From NCBI GenBank assembly GCA_947570215.1, contig CANOTO010000008.1:1-64000 (forward strand): a stretch of DNA of 64,000 nucleotides. The letters run 5' to 3'. The stretch comes from an uncultured Clostridia bacterium. GTDB taxonomy: Bacteria; Bacillota; Clostridia; Christensenellales; CAG-314. A model generated the notes under the pieces. It was given only the letters and a program-made list of their open reading frames with translations, was not told where the DNA came from and did no database searches. Positions 40,672 to 49,668 of this stretch are shown piece by piece; within the stretch, counting starts at the first letter, position 1, and every line of letters starts with the position of its first letter. Made by a program: the position numbers and the translations under genes.

Positions 40672-41232
40672 ATGCCCTTTAATACAAATGACGGGCGCAT
40701 AAACGCGGCAGACGTTGACGAATGTCTGTACGCCGTTGCGCAGGACGACGTGGAAGCGCTGTCAAGGCTTTATGCGCTTACAAGCGGAGCAATCTACGCC
40801 TACGCCTTGTCTATCACTAAAAACGCGTTTGACGCGGAAGACGTTACGCACGACGTATACGTCAAAGCGTACGAAAACGCTCACAGCTACTCGTCGCAGG
40901 GCAAGCCTATGGCGTGGCTTATGACCATAACCAAAAATCTGTGCTATACCCGATTTAGAAAGCGGTCTAAAATAGCCGACGTCACTGACGACGACTTGGA
41001 GCGGCAGTTCGCAGCCGATCCGCGCCTTGACGCGGAAGACCGAATGGTAGTTAACGCATGTCTATCGCGTCTAAGCGATTCCGAACGGCAAATAGTAATT
41101 ATGCATTCTATGACGGATTTGAAGCACATAGATATCGCGCGTGTGTTGAGTATACCGCTTGCCACGGTAATTTCCAAGTATAACCGCGCAGTAAAAAAGC
41201 TTCGGCGAATTTTCGGCAAAGGTGACTTATGA
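40672..41232 (+). CDS. ECF-type RNA polymerase sigma factor
   Basis: A 186-residue extracytoplasmic-function sigma factor. Region 2 (FDAEDVTHDVYVKAYEN, PMAWLMTITKNLCYTRFRKR) and region 4 (LSDSERQIVIMHSMTDLKH, then IARVLSIPLATVISKYNRAV) are clear. The gene overlaps the following RsgI-like anti-sigma gene by ATGA, the usual sigma/anti-sigma arrangement, so the factor is probably held inactive at the membrane until a signal arrives. Confidence 0.92.
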   Translation: MPFNTNDGRINAADVDECLYAVAQDDVEALSRLYALTSGAIYAYALSITKNAFDAEDVTHDVYVKAYENAHSYSSQGKPMAWLMTITKNLCYTRFRKRSKIADVTDDDLERQFAADPRLDAEDRMVVNACLSRLSDSERQIVIMHSMTDLKHIDIARVLSIPLATVISKYNRAVKKLRRIFGKGDL

Positions 41233-42917
41233 ATAAACAAAGAATAGAAAACAAAATAAACGACAGCTTTAATAAACTTTCGCCCGACGGCTTTGAAAAG
41301 GTGCGTGCCGTTGTGGACGGCGCGTGCGTCAGCCGTAATACCGCCGTAACTTCACGTAAAGGCGGCTTTTGGCTGTGGAAGGCGGCGACGTTCGCATTGG
41401 CGTTCGTTTTGGTTGCCGTTGCGGTATGGGGGATTGTCGGTTACTCCAACGAACACGCGCAGGCTTCCACCGTGTCGTTAGACGTAAATCCCAGCGTGCA
41501 GATAGTTTTAAGCCGCAACAAAAAGGTATTGAAAGTGGAAGCTCTGAACGACGACGGAGCGATAATTATAGGTAACATGGACTTTAACGGCTGTCAGTTA
41601 GAAGTGTGCGTAAACGCGCTTATCGGCTCGATGCTGCGCAACAATTACCTTACTACCGAGACCAATTCCGTACTGGTAAGCGTAGACGCCGCTAAAAAGG
41701 ACTACAAAACTCTTGCCGACATAGTGGCGAACGAAATAACGGTAACGTTAAAGGAAATGCAAATCGACGCGTCCGTCGTTAGCCAATGGCTAACGGACAA
41801 CGACCAAGTGTCGCAGATAGCCAAGGATAACAACATTTCCTTCGGCAAGGCGCAGATAATTTACAAGATAGCCGACCGAAGCGATTATACGGTCGAACAG
41901 CTTGCGGGTATGAGCGTAAGCGAGCTGTCGCTGCTGCTGTCTAATCTCGATATACAGGACGACGACGTAACTCAAAGCGGAGCTGTAACGGAAATAGGCA
42001 AGGACGCCGCGCTTCAAAAGGCGTTGAATACATTAAACGTTCCCGACCTTACGGCGGATAACGCGCAGGAAAAGGGAGTAAAAATACGCAAACACAAGTT
42101 GGATTACGACGACGGAGTTATGGCGTACGAAACGGAGCTGACGTATAACGGCTTCGCTTACGAAACTTCTATCGGCGCGGTAAGCGGCAGAACGCTTTCC
42201 TACAAGCGCGAGAGCGTAACCTATAAGCCCGCGGATGAGACGGAAATAACGCTCGGCACAGTAGAAGAAGCGCAGGCGTTCGCCCTTGCAGACGCCGGCG
42301 TAACAGCCGAGCAGGCTACCGATTTGTTCGCGGCCAAATCGCATTACCATTACCGCAACCAAGCGTACGTAGTAAGCTTCAACGCCAACGGACTGTATTA
42401 CGAATACGAAATCGATTGCTACGGCAACGTTATGTATCTTAGTTACGAAGTAGTAGAACTGGACGGCGAAGACAGCTACCTTACTCGCGACAGATTGACC
42501 GAGTGGTTTATAGCCAACAACAAGCAGGGCTTTACCGCTTTGAACAAGCTGGAACGCTACCGCGTAACTACCGAAAAGACGGGCGACGGGCTTACGTATA
42601 CGATACAGTTCGTTTACGGCGACAGCCGCTACACCTACAAGGTGGACGCGGTAAACAAGGCGATAACGTTCTTCGAATGCATTGCCGAACAGGACGCCGT
42701 CAAGGAAGACATAAAGGATAAGCTTCACGATTTTTACGACTTCGACGACGACTTTTTCGAAGAATTCGACAAATTTTGGGACGAATGGGACGAAGATTCG
42801 GACGACTTCGAATACGGAGGGCATCGCTTCGAATTTGACAGATACGGCAACGTTTACGAACGCAATCCATTCGCTTCGCCCGACCACGGTCCGCACGAAC
42901 CGCACTTCGGTTGGTAA
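41229..42917 (+). CDS. Membrane-bound anti-sigma factor, RsgI-like, with PepSY-type domains
   Basis: A 562-residue single-pass membrane protein. Residues 1 to about 45 face the cytoplasm and should bind the sigma factor. A transmembrane helix lies at about 48-72 (TFALAFVLVAVAVWGIV). Outside, residues about 78-185 match the RsgI middle domain (STVSLDVNPSVQIVLSRNKK, then ALNDDGAII). Residues about 260-480 contain repeated PepSY-like modules (KHKLDYDDGVMAYETELTYN). The C-terminal 80 residues are extremely acidic and aromatic (DFDDDFFEEFDKFWDEW). The external ligand is unknown. Coupled to the ECF sigma gene. Confidence 0.85.
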   Translation: MNKQRIENKINDSFNKLSPDGFEKVRAVVDGACVSRNTAVTSRKGGFWLWKAATFALAFVLVAVAVWGIVGYSNEHAQASTVSLDVNPSVQIVLSRNKKVLKVEALNDDGAIIIGNMDFNGCQLEVCVNALIGSMLRNNYLTTETNSVLVSVDAAKKDYKTLADIVANEITVTLKEMQIDASVVSQWLTDNDQVSQIAKDNNISFGKAQIIYKIADRSDYTVEQLAGMSVSELSLLLSNLDIQDDDVTQSGAVTEIGKDAALQKALNTLNVPDLTADNAQEKGVKIRKHKLDYDDGVMAYETELTYNGFAYETSIGAVSGRTLSYKRESVTYKPADETEITLGTVEEAQAFALADAGVTAEQATDLFAAKSHYHYRNQAYVVSFNANGLYYEYEIDCYGNVMYLSYEVVELDGEDSYLTRDRLTEWFIANNKQGFTALNKLERYRVTTEKTGDGLTYTIQFVYGDSRYTYKVDAVNKAITFFECIAEQDAVKEDIKDKLHDFYDFDDDFFEEFDKFWDEWDEDSDDFEYGGHRFEFDRYGNVYERNPFASPDHGPHEPHFGW

Positions 42918-42962
42918 TACGCAAGATCTTCATATTTCTCTTGGCCGTGCCTGCGTACGGCA

Positions 42963-43004
42963 AACGGGTCGGCGCTTATAATGCGTCGCCCGTTTTTTTT
43001 TTGT
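42963..43004 (+). terminator. Terminator of the sigma/anti-sigma operon
   Basis: AACGGG-CG/CG-CCCGTT stem with inner pairing and a run of ten T. Confidence 0.8.
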
Positions 43005-43136
43005 GTGACACACAATTTGCTTTTTCTCTTTGCAATGTGATACAATTATATCGGCGGCATAGGTACGGGACTGCCCGCGCCGCAAATAATGAAATCTCGG
43101 GGCTGTGTTTCTTACTTAAAAGGAGAAATGCAAACA

Positions 43137-43811
43137 ATGGATTTTGAAGTATTTATCGAGTCGCTGTTAAAGCTGTTCAATAACGGCGACAACGCGTATT
43201 TTGTTTTGTACGCGGTTGTTACTTGCTTGCTTACGCAAGTATTGAAAAAACTGTTCGTCAACAAGGTAAGGGTGGACGTTCTGCATAAATTCGATTTTGC
43301 GGTTATACTGCCTTTCGTTTTGGGACTTGTATTCGCCGTTGCAGACGTGTTCTGGTTTAGGGGCATAAGATATTTTAGCTGCGGTGTCGCCGTCGATATA
43401 GCCGTTACGGCGGCTACGGTGGGCGCGCTTGCTACGGCTCTGTTCAGACTGTTTTCGTCCGTTTCGGGCAAGAGTTTGAATAGCTTGTTAAAGGACGACG
43501 TATTCGGAATATTTTATACTCAACTGCTTTATTACGGCAACGTAAGGCAGCAACTGTTGGATAAAACCATTACTCTGCGCGACTTTTTCGCGCAGGTAAA
43601 GTTAATTGCAGCAAACGCCGAGAAGATCTACGTTCAAGATATGTCCGAAGACGACAAACGGCGCAAGCTGTTTGAACTGCTTAACGGAGTTGTGGATGCG
43701 GAGAGTATATCCGCCTGCGTAAACGTGCTTAATAAGGCTCTTATCAATCGAGCGGCGCAAGTCAAATCGGATAAAAATTCCAAACGCGCAAGCGAAGGCA
43801 AGGACAAATAG
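43137..43811 (+). CDS. Membrane protein of unknown function, holin-like
   Basis: A 224-residue protein with three predicted membrane segments: FVLYAVVTCLLTQVLKKLF, FAVILPFVLGLVFAVADVF and CGVAVDIAVTAATVGALATA. A soluble, charged C-terminal domain follows (about 120-224). The small multi-helix N-terminus recalls phage holins, but no lysin or phage gene is nearby and I assign no function. The ATG at 43137 has AAAGGAG at a suitable distance (11 bases); an ATG at 43128 is too close to it. Confidence 0.6.
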   Translation: MDFEVFIESLLKLFNNGDNAYFVLYAVVTCLLTQVLKKLFVNKVRVDVLHKFDFAVILPFVLGLVFAVADVFWFRGIRYFSCGVAVDIAVTAATVGALATALFRLFSSVSGKSLNSLLKDDVFGIFYTQLLYYGNVRQQLLDKTITLRDFFAQVKLIAANAEKIYVQDMSEDDKRRKLFELLNGVVDAESISACVNVLNKALINRAAQVKSDKNSKRASEGKDK

Positions 43812-43816
43812 TTTTA

Positions 43817-43846
43817 ACGGATGCGAGCAATCGCATCCGTATTTTT
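43817..43846 (+). terminator. Terminator after the membrane protein gene
   Basis: Perfect ACGGATGCGA/TCGCATCCGT stem, GCAA loop, ATTTTT tail. Confidence 0.92.
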
Positions 43847-43862
43847 ATTTTGCTTTTCGCGC

Positions 43863-43891
43863 TTGTATTTTATCCGTTATTGTGTTAGAAT
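43863..43891 (+). promoter_or_regulatory. Promoter of the GH2 gene
   Basis: TTGTAT at 43863-43868, 17-base spacer, TAGAAT at 43886-43891. Confidence 0.6.
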
Positions 43892-43924
43892 GACGATATA
43901 AATCAATCGGAGATAAAACGATTT

Positions 43925-46228
43925 ATGAGAACATACCTAAACGACGGTTGGCAGTTTTTCAAAACGTGGTCGGACGATATATTCGGCGGCGAAGTCGGTC
44001 AAAGCGTGCGTATTCCCCATACCAATGTTACTACGCCGTTTAATAATTTCGATGAAAGCGTTTATCAGTTTGTATCCGGCTACAAACTCAATTTGCATTT
44101 GGACGACGTCGACGGCAGGACGTTTATGCTAACCTTCGACGGCGTTGCGCACTATGCCGAAGTGTTTGTAAACAGCGTTCTTGCGGCAAGTCACGCTTGC
44201 GGCTACACGGCGTTTACCGCGGATATATCACAGTACGTCCGCGCGGGGGACAATCAGATTGTCGTCAAAGTAGACAGCCGCGAAACGCTCAATCAGCCGC
44301 CCTTCGGATACGTAATAGATTACCTTACCTACGGCGGAATATACCGCGACGTTTATTTGGACGAGCGCAAGGGCGTATATGTCAAGGACGTTTTCGTAAA
44401 AGCCGCGCCCGACAGCCCTGTGATTGCGGACGTTATGCTTGCCGATTTCTGCGGCGAGTGTCAGCTGTCGGCCAGAATAAGCGATGCGGCAGGCAAAACG
44501 GTGTTTTCCTGCTGCTATACGGCAAATACGGACAAGCTGACCCTCAGCCTGCCTTGTAAGCTTAAAACATGGGATATTACCGACCCCAACCTGTATACTC
44601 TGACTGTTACAGCAGGAAACGAAGAATATAACGTCGCATTCGGCTCGCGCAAAGCCGAGTTTACTCGAGACGGCTTTTACTTAAACGGTAAAAGGGTAAA
44701 AATAGTGGGGCTTAACCGCCATCAGAGTTATCCGTACGTAGGGTACGCAATGCCCGAGAGTATGCAGCGTTTGGACGCTCGTATTCTCAAAAACAAACTG
44801 GGCGTAAACGCCGTAAGAACGTCGCATTATCCGCAGTCGCATTACTTTATAGACGAATGCGACCGCTTGGGCTTACTTGTGTTTACCGAAATCCCCGGTT
44901 GGCAGCATATAGGGGACAAAGACTGGCAGCGGCAAGCAGTGGAAAACGTTACCGAAATGGTAACGCAGTACCGTAATCATCCGTCCGTCGTGCTGTGGGG
45001 CGTCAGGATAAACGAGTCGCAGGACAACGACGGGCTGTACGCTGAAACGAACAGAGTAGCGCGAGAGTTGGACGGCACCCGTCAAACGGGCGGGGTCAGG
45101 TATATACGCCAATCGCATTTGTTAGAAGACGTATATACGTACAACGATTTCAACCGCGACGGCGCAAGCGACCGCCGTGATATCTGCGACAAATCCGCGC
45201 CCTACCTTGTTACGGAATACAACGGACATATGTACCCGACCAAAGCATTCGACGACGCTCCGCACCGTTTACAGCACGTTTTGCGTTATGCAAATATGCT
45301 GGACGGCGTGTTCGCGGCGGAAAATACAAGCGGCTGCTTCGGGTGGTGTATGTTCGACTACAACACGCACAAAGATTTCGGCAGCGGGGACAGAATATGC
45401 TACCACGGCGTATTGGATATGTTCCGCAATCCCAAGTGGGCGGCGGGAGTGTTTACGTCGTCGGGCTGCGGCGAACCGTATCTCGAAGCCTGCTTTTCCG
45501 CCGATATAGGCGATTATCCCGAAGGCGTAGTCGGCGACAGATACATCCTTACAAATGCGGACGAAGTAAGGGTGTACAGGGGCGGACAATTCGTCAAGAC
45601 TTATACTCACGCCGATTCGCCTTATCAAAATATGCCTAATCCGCCTATTTTATTAAACGACCTAATAGGCGACAGACTGATTACGGAAGAAGGGTTTTCG
45701 CGTAAAAATTCCGACAAAGCCAAACGCTGCTTTGCGGCTGTACGCAAGTACGGCTTAAACCTTCTGCCGTTAAAATACAAGTTTGCGATAGCACGGGTAA
45801 TGGCTTCGGAAAAGCTTTCGATGGAAAGGGTGATAGAATTATACGGCAAATACGACGGCAATTGGGGCGGAAAGGCAAACGATTTGACCGTCGAAGCGTA
45901 CAAGAACGGCAAGGCGGTTGCAAGCAAGACGGTGGGAAGCTTTTATCGATATTCTTTGGACGTTACGCCGTCTCACACTCGACTGCACGAAAATACGAGT
46001 TACGACGTTGCGGCAGTCAGCATAATCGCCCGCGACCAAAACGGTAATGTATGTCCGTACGTAAGTAAAGCCGTAGCGTTGAGAACCGACGGCGTAATAG
46101 AACTGATGGGCGATGACGTTGTCGCGCTTCAAGGAGGAATGTTCGGAACATACGTTAAAACGATCGGACGGACGGGCAAGGGTACGTTGTACGTGGACGA
46201 CGTATCGGTGGAATTCGAAGTGGTGTAA
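43925..46228 (+). CDS. Glycoside hydrolase family 2 (beta-galactosidase/beta-glucuronidase-like)
   Basis: A 767-residue cytoplasmic retaining glycosidase. Domains: N-terminal jelly-roll (1 to about 150, YGGIYRDVYL at its end), immunoglobulin-like domain (about 155-245), TIM barrel (about 250-540) and C-terminal beta domains. The catalytic acid/base is E364 in VLWGVRINES and the nucleophile E431 in LVTEYNGH; the barrel opens with VKIVGLNRHQSYPYVG. The specific sugar (galactoside, glucuronide or mannoside) cannot be decided. No signal peptide, so it acts on imported oligosaccharides. No sugar transporter lies beside it. Confidence 0.9.
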   Translation: MRTYLNDGWQFFKTWSDDIFGGEVGQSVRIPHTNVTTPFNNFDESVYQFVSGYKLNLHLDDVDGRTFMLTFDGVAHYAEVFVNSVLAASHACGYTAFTADISQYVRAGDNQIVVKVDSRETLNQPPFGYVIDYLTYGGIYRDVYLDERKGVYVKDVFVKAAPDSPVIADVMLADFCGECQLSARISDAAGKTVFSCCYTANTDKLTLSLPCKLKTWDITDPNLYTLTVTAGNEEYNVAFGSRKAEFTRDGFYLNGKRVKIVGLNRHQSYPYVGYAMPESMQRLDARILKNKLGVNAVRTSHYPQSHYFIDECDRLGLLVFTEIPGWQHIGDKDWQRQAVENVTEMVTQYRNHPSVVLWGVRINESQDNDGLYAETNRVARELDGTRQTGGVRYIRQSHLLEDVYTYNDFNRDGASDRRDICDKSAPYLVTEYNGHMYPTKAFDDAPHRLQHVLRYANMLDGVFAAENTSGCFGWCMFDYNTHKDFGSGDRICYHGVLDMFRNPKWAAGVFTSSGCGEPYLEACFSADIGDYPEGVVGDRYILTNADEVRVYRGGQFVKTYTHADSPYQNMPNPPILLNDLIGDRLITEEGFSRKNSDKAKRCFAAVRKYGLNLLPLKYKFAIARVMASEKLSMERVIELYGKYDGNWGGKANDLTVEAYKNGKAVASKTVGSFYRYSLDVTPSHTRLHENTSYDVAAVSIIARDQNGNVCPYVSKAVALRTDGVIELMGDDVVALQGGMFGTYVKTIGRTGKGTLYVDDVSVEFEVV

Positions 46229-46251
46229 AATCGGAGAGAAAACCAAAAATA

Positions 46252-46295
46252 AAGGATAACTTTATTTAACCGTCTCGGTTTGTAAAGTTATCCTT
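46252..46295. terminator. Bidirectional terminator between GH2 and the minus operon
   Basis: AAGGATAACTTT/AAAGTTATCCTT perfect stem with a 20-base loop. Confidence 0.7.
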
Positions 46296-46303
46296 AAAAT
46301 ATA

Positions 46304-46792
46304 TTACAAATAAGCTTTGAGCGATTCGAAGCAGCCTTCTTCGTAGCGTAGAATCTGCTTTTCCAACAGCGTTACGTCGGGGTGGACGGCGTCATTCTCG
46401 CGTATTAAGCGGTACAGGTCTATTATACCGTTTAACGTTCCTTGCAGCATAATTTTTGCTACGTGCGTTATGCTTTTGTCCGTCATCATCTTGGCTCGTA
46501 TACCCATATTTGCCATTGTAAGCAGCATTTTCGGGGCGGGCGTAGGCTCGAAGTTAAGGTTTTCCGCAATCGTGCCCAGCTGCTCTATATAGTGGTCGTA
46601 CTGTTCCACTTGTTTGTGCAGTACTTTTGTAACCTCCTGTTTGTCGACGTAGGGCAGAAGCGACTTGATACTGTTTTGCGCCATAGTGACGTTTTTGTAA
46701 AGGTCGGATAGCTCTTGACGCGTTTTTTCTACGTCGCAGTTATTTTCGTTGGCGGCTTCCGCCGTGGGTTTTACAGTGGTTTTAGTCGTCAT
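46304..46792 (-). CDS. Helical protein of unknown function
   Basis: A 162-residue all-helical protein: a polar N-terminus (MTTKTTVKPTAEAANENN), then helices such as LYKNVTMAQNSIKSLLPYV and VLHKQVEQYDHYIEQLGTIA. The four-helix layout recalls ferritin-like or DUF2383-type bundles, but metal ligands are not clear. Second gene of a two-gene minus operon; it overlaps the end of the 50-residue gene by 11 bases. Confidence 0.6.
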   Translation of the reverse strand: MTTKTTVKPTAEAANENNCDVEKTRQELSDLYKNVTMAQNSIKSLLPYVDKQEVTKVLHKQVEQYDHYIEQLGTIAENLNFEPTPAPKMLLTMANMGIRAKMMTDKSITHVAKIMLQGTLNGIIDLYRLIRENDAVHPDVTLLEKQILRYEEGCFESLKAYL

Positions 46793-46934
46793 ATTCTTGC
46801 TCGAAAGCCTCCTTGTAGCTCAAGTGTACGTCTTCGTTTTGCAGTTCGTCGGGGTCCCAATCGTCGAACATACGGTTGCGGCACGTTTCGTAATTTGCAT
46901 AGTATTCGTGGTTTATTTGTCTGCTTTTTGCCAT
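46782..46934 (-). CDS. Small acidic protein (50 residues)
   Basis: MAKSRQINHEYYANYETCRN, followed by FDDWDPDELQNEDVHLSYKE and an acidic end. No family is recognised. A good AAGGAG site precedes the ATG and the gene overlaps the next one, so it is a real part of a two-gene operon. Confidence 0.65.
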   Translation of the reverse strand: MAKSRQINHEYYANYETCRNRMFDDWDPDELQNEDVHLSYKEAFEQEYDD

Positions 46935-47387
46935 AACGTTACTCTCCTTTTTTGATAGTATGAACATATATTCGTCAAAATATGCTACCGATTTCGTGCA
47001 AGGCAACGCTTATGCGGCAAGCTCTGTAGTAATACCTTCGAAATTTCAATGCGGTGTAACGGCGGTTTTAATCGAAAGTATGCGTAGTTGTGTTATTCGA
47101 AGCAATGAAATTTTTCTTTTATATCTTTCTTTCGTAAAAATAAACAAAAAGTTTAGAAATTGTAAAAAAAGTTTAGTAAAAGTAATTAAAACGTTTGACA
47201 ATACTTAATGCGTTGTATATAATCGTATCGTTGCCTGTGGCAAACAAAATTTATTGTATATGCTATCCGTCGTGATAGCGTCGTGAAATGCGGCGTTTAG
47301 TATGTATAATGCGTTTTGTTCGGTCGGGCTTATTTTTTTGCTTTATTCGGTAATTTTGCATGCGAAATTTGTCGCTAAGGAGAAATA
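46935..47387. other. Divergent intergenic region
   Basis: About 450 bases between the minus operon and the XRE-cupin gene. It contains the consensus promoter at 47195-47223, giving the regulator a leader of about 158 bases with no recognised riboswitch. Confidence 0.5.
47195..47223 (+). promoter_or_regulatory. Consensus promoter of the XRE-cupin gene
   Basis: TTGACA at 47195-47200, 17-base spacer, TATAAT at 47218-47223. Confidence 0.85.
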
Positions 47388-47924
47388 ATGATAGAAATCG
47401 GTCGGAAAATTAAGCAATACAGATTGCAGTTAGACTTGACACAAGAAGAATTGGCGCAGCGTACCGAGCTTACCAAGGGCTATATTTCCCAATTGGAAAA
47501 CGACCTATGCTCCCCGTCCATTGCTACCTTGCAGGATATTCTCAATATTCTCGGTGTATCGCTGCAAGAGTTTTTTACCGAACCGAAGGCGGAAAAGGTG
47601 GTTTACACTTCCAACGATTACTTCGTGTCCAAAAACGGCGACGGCAATAACACTTGGCTTATTCCCAATTCGCAAATTAAAGAAATGGAACCTATCATCC
47701 TGACCCTGCCCGAAGGCGGCTGTTGCGAAGAAAGGTATCCCTTCGAAGGTGAAGAATTCGGCTACGTGTTAGAAGGCAAGGTGGAAATAGTAACGCCGAA
47801 AGAAAAGTACAAGCTTAAAAAGGGCGATTCTTTTTCCATCGACGGCAAAAAACAGCATACTCTCGTTAACGGCGGCAAAACGGAAGCAAGAGTTTTGTGG
47901 GTAACAACCCCGTCCAACTTTTAA
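47388..47924 (+). CDS. XRE-cupin transcriptional regulator (PuuR-like)
   Basis: A 178-residue regulator: N-terminal Cro/C1 helix-turn-helix (LTQEELAQRTELTKGYISQL, residues about 8-62) and a C-terminal cupin barrel (EEFGYVLEGKVEIVTPKEKY, KKGDSFSIDGKKQHTLVN). Proteins of this architecture often stand before potABCD in Firmicutes and respond to polyamines. That is the likely role here because potA follows 260 bases downstream in the same direction. AAGGAG precedes the ATG. Confidence 0.9.
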   Translation: MIEIGRKIKQYRLQLDLTQEELAQRTELTKGYISQLENDLCSPSIATLQDILNILGVSLQEFFTEPKAEKVVYTSNDYFVSKNGDGNNTWLIPNSQIKEMEPIILTLPEGGCCEERYPFEGEEFGYVLEGKVEIVTPKEKYKLKKGDSFSIDGKKQHTLVNGGKTEARVLWVTTPSNF

Positions 47925-48080
47925 CTTTTTTGACGGCGTATAGCGGCGCGTCTACTGCGTTAAACTGCGCGCTTGCGTTTTCAGGCGTTTACGTATAGTA
48001 AGCTTCTTCGCGCTCTGCTTGTTTGCTTGTATCCGCAACTGCTCTCTGCCGTCAAAATGGGGAATGAAATAACAGTATTC

Positions 48081-48130
48081 CGCTTCAACCAAGCGGTCCT
48101 GCGCGGAGAAGTTTGGCGTAGCGAAATCTG
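48081..48130. repeat. Degraded copy of the palindromic repeat
   Basis: CGCTTCAACCAAGCGG, then GCGCGGAGAAG and GCGTAGCGAAATC resemble the element at 38123-38253. Confidence 0.4.
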
Positions 48131-48183
48131 AATAATAATTAATATAACGTCATTTTATTACCGTACCAAAGGAGAAATTTCCT

Positions 48184-49668
48184 ATGAACGATATCATAAT
48201 CGAACTTAAAAACGTCAACAAATCATATGACGACAAGCCCGTAGTCAAAAACTTATCTTTGGCAATTCGTCGCGGCGAGTTTGTAACCTTGCTCGGCCCG
48301 TCCGGTTGCGGCAAGACTACTACGCTTCGAATGCTTGCCGGCTTCGAACAGCCTACAAGCGGCAGCGTATACTTCAACGGGCAGGATATAACGGAAATCC
48401 CACCGCACAAACGCAATATCAACACGGTTTTCCAAAAGTACGCTTTGTTTCCGCATCTCAACGTATTCGGAAATATCGCCTACGGCTTAAAGTTGAAGCT
48501 GGTCCCCGACGGCGAGCCGTATACGGACAAGAAGGGCAACACGGTGCAAAAAATGCGCCGTTTAACCAAAGCGGAAATCTCCGAAAAAGTTAACAGCGCA
48601 CTCAAAATGGTGGACTTGGAAGACTACGGACACCGCGCAGTTAATTCGCTTTCAGGCGGACAGCAGCAGCGCGTAGCCATTGCCCGCGCGTTGGTTAACG
48701 AGCCGCAGGTGTTGCTGCTTGACGAGCCGCTCGGCGCGTTGGACCTTAAAATGCGCAAGGATATGCAGTTGGAGCTTATGCAGATGCACAAACAGTTGGG
48801 CATTACTTTCGTTTACGTCACGCACGATCAGGAAGAAGCGCTTACCATGTCGGACAAAATCGTCGTAATGAAGGACGGAGTTATTCAGCAGATAGGAACC
48901 CCCACCAAAATTTACGACGAACCCGCAAACGCTTTTGTCGCCGACTTTATCGGCGAATCCAACATTCTGTCGGGCATTATGGTCAAGGATTTTTGCGTAG
49001 ATATTTCCGGACACAAGTTCGAGTGCGTGGACAAGGGTTTCAAGCGTAACGAGCCAATCGACGTCATTATCCGTCCCGAAGATATCCGCATAGTCGACAC
49101 CGACAATAAGAAATGTCTTGTGGAAGCGGATGTATTAACCTGTGTATTCAAGGGCGACCACTATCAGGTCACGGCTTTAACGCGCGGCGACGAACGCAAC
49201 GAGATAATAATTCACGACAATGTTCAGGTAAACTCGGGCGATACGATAGGCATTTACATCAAGCCATTCGACTTCCACATTATGCACAAGTCACGCATAA
49301 TCAACACATTGGACGGCAAAATCTACGACGAAAACGTTGTGGAATTCTGCGGCGGACGTTTTCCATGCGTTTCCGTTTTGCCTGCGGGTACTCCCGTAAA
49401 GGTTACGGTGGACTTTGACGACGTGGAGCTTACCGACGACGAACAAGACGGAGTAATAGGCGCTACTATCATTTCGTCTATTTACAAAGGCAGCTACTGG
49501 CAGTATATAGTTCGTACGGACGACTATTACGACTTTTTTGTAGATAACGATTACGAATGGACGCTAAACGACCGCGTAGGCATAAAAATTGCGCCCGACA
49601 AGATTATTTTGGACGAGATAGTCGTGCATGACGAGCCGACGGCAGGCAAAGGAGAAGGCGATGACTAA
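48184..49668 (+). CDS. potA: Spermidine/putrescine ABC transporter ATP-binding protein
   Basis: A 494-residue transport ATPase, longer than the usual 360-380. Walker A GPSGCGKTT at 38-46, signature LSGGQQQRVAIARAL, Walker B VLLLDEPLGALD and the switch VTHDQEEALTMSDKI are complete. A lysine-rich insertion at about residues 102-135 (PDGEPYTDKKGNTVQKMRR) lies between the Q-loop and signature. The C-terminal 240 residues include TOBE-type regulatory domains. It energises uptake of spermidine or putrescine with PotB, PotC and PotD. AAAGGAG precedes the ATG; it overlaps potB by eight bases. Confidence 0.95.
   Translation: MNDIIIELKNVNKSYDDKPVVKNLSLAIRRGEFVTLLGPSGCGKTTTLRMLAGFEQPTSGSVYFNGQDITEIPPHKRNINTVFQKYALFPHLNVFGNIAYGLKLKLVPDGEPYTDKKGNTVQKMRRLTKAEISEKVNSALKMVDLEDYGHRAVNSLSGGQQQRVAIARALVNEPQVLLLDEPLGALDLKMRKDMQLELMQMHKQLGITFVYVTHDQEEALTMSDKIVVMKDGVIQQIGTPTKIYDEPANAFVADFIGESNILSGIMVKDFCVDISGHKFECVDKGFKRNEPIDVIIRPEDIRIVDTDNKKCLVEADVLTCVFKGDHYQVTALTRGDERNEIIIHDNVQVNSGDTIGIYIKPFDFHIMHKSRIINTLDGKIYDENVVEFCGGRFPCVSVLPAGTPVKVTVDFDDVELTDDEQDGVIGATIISSIYKGSYWQYIVRTDDYYDFFVDNDYEWTLNDRVGIKIAPDKIILDEIVVHDEPTAGKGEGDD

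Noticed and set aside
42990-43004. T10 run as a phase-variable tract
   Set aside because: It is the tail of an intrinsic terminator after the anti-sigma gene, where T-runs are expected.
43137-43811. Prophage holin and thus a prophage at 43 kb
   Set aside because: Only the small helical N-terminus is holin-like; no lysin, portal, tail or integrase gene is nearby.
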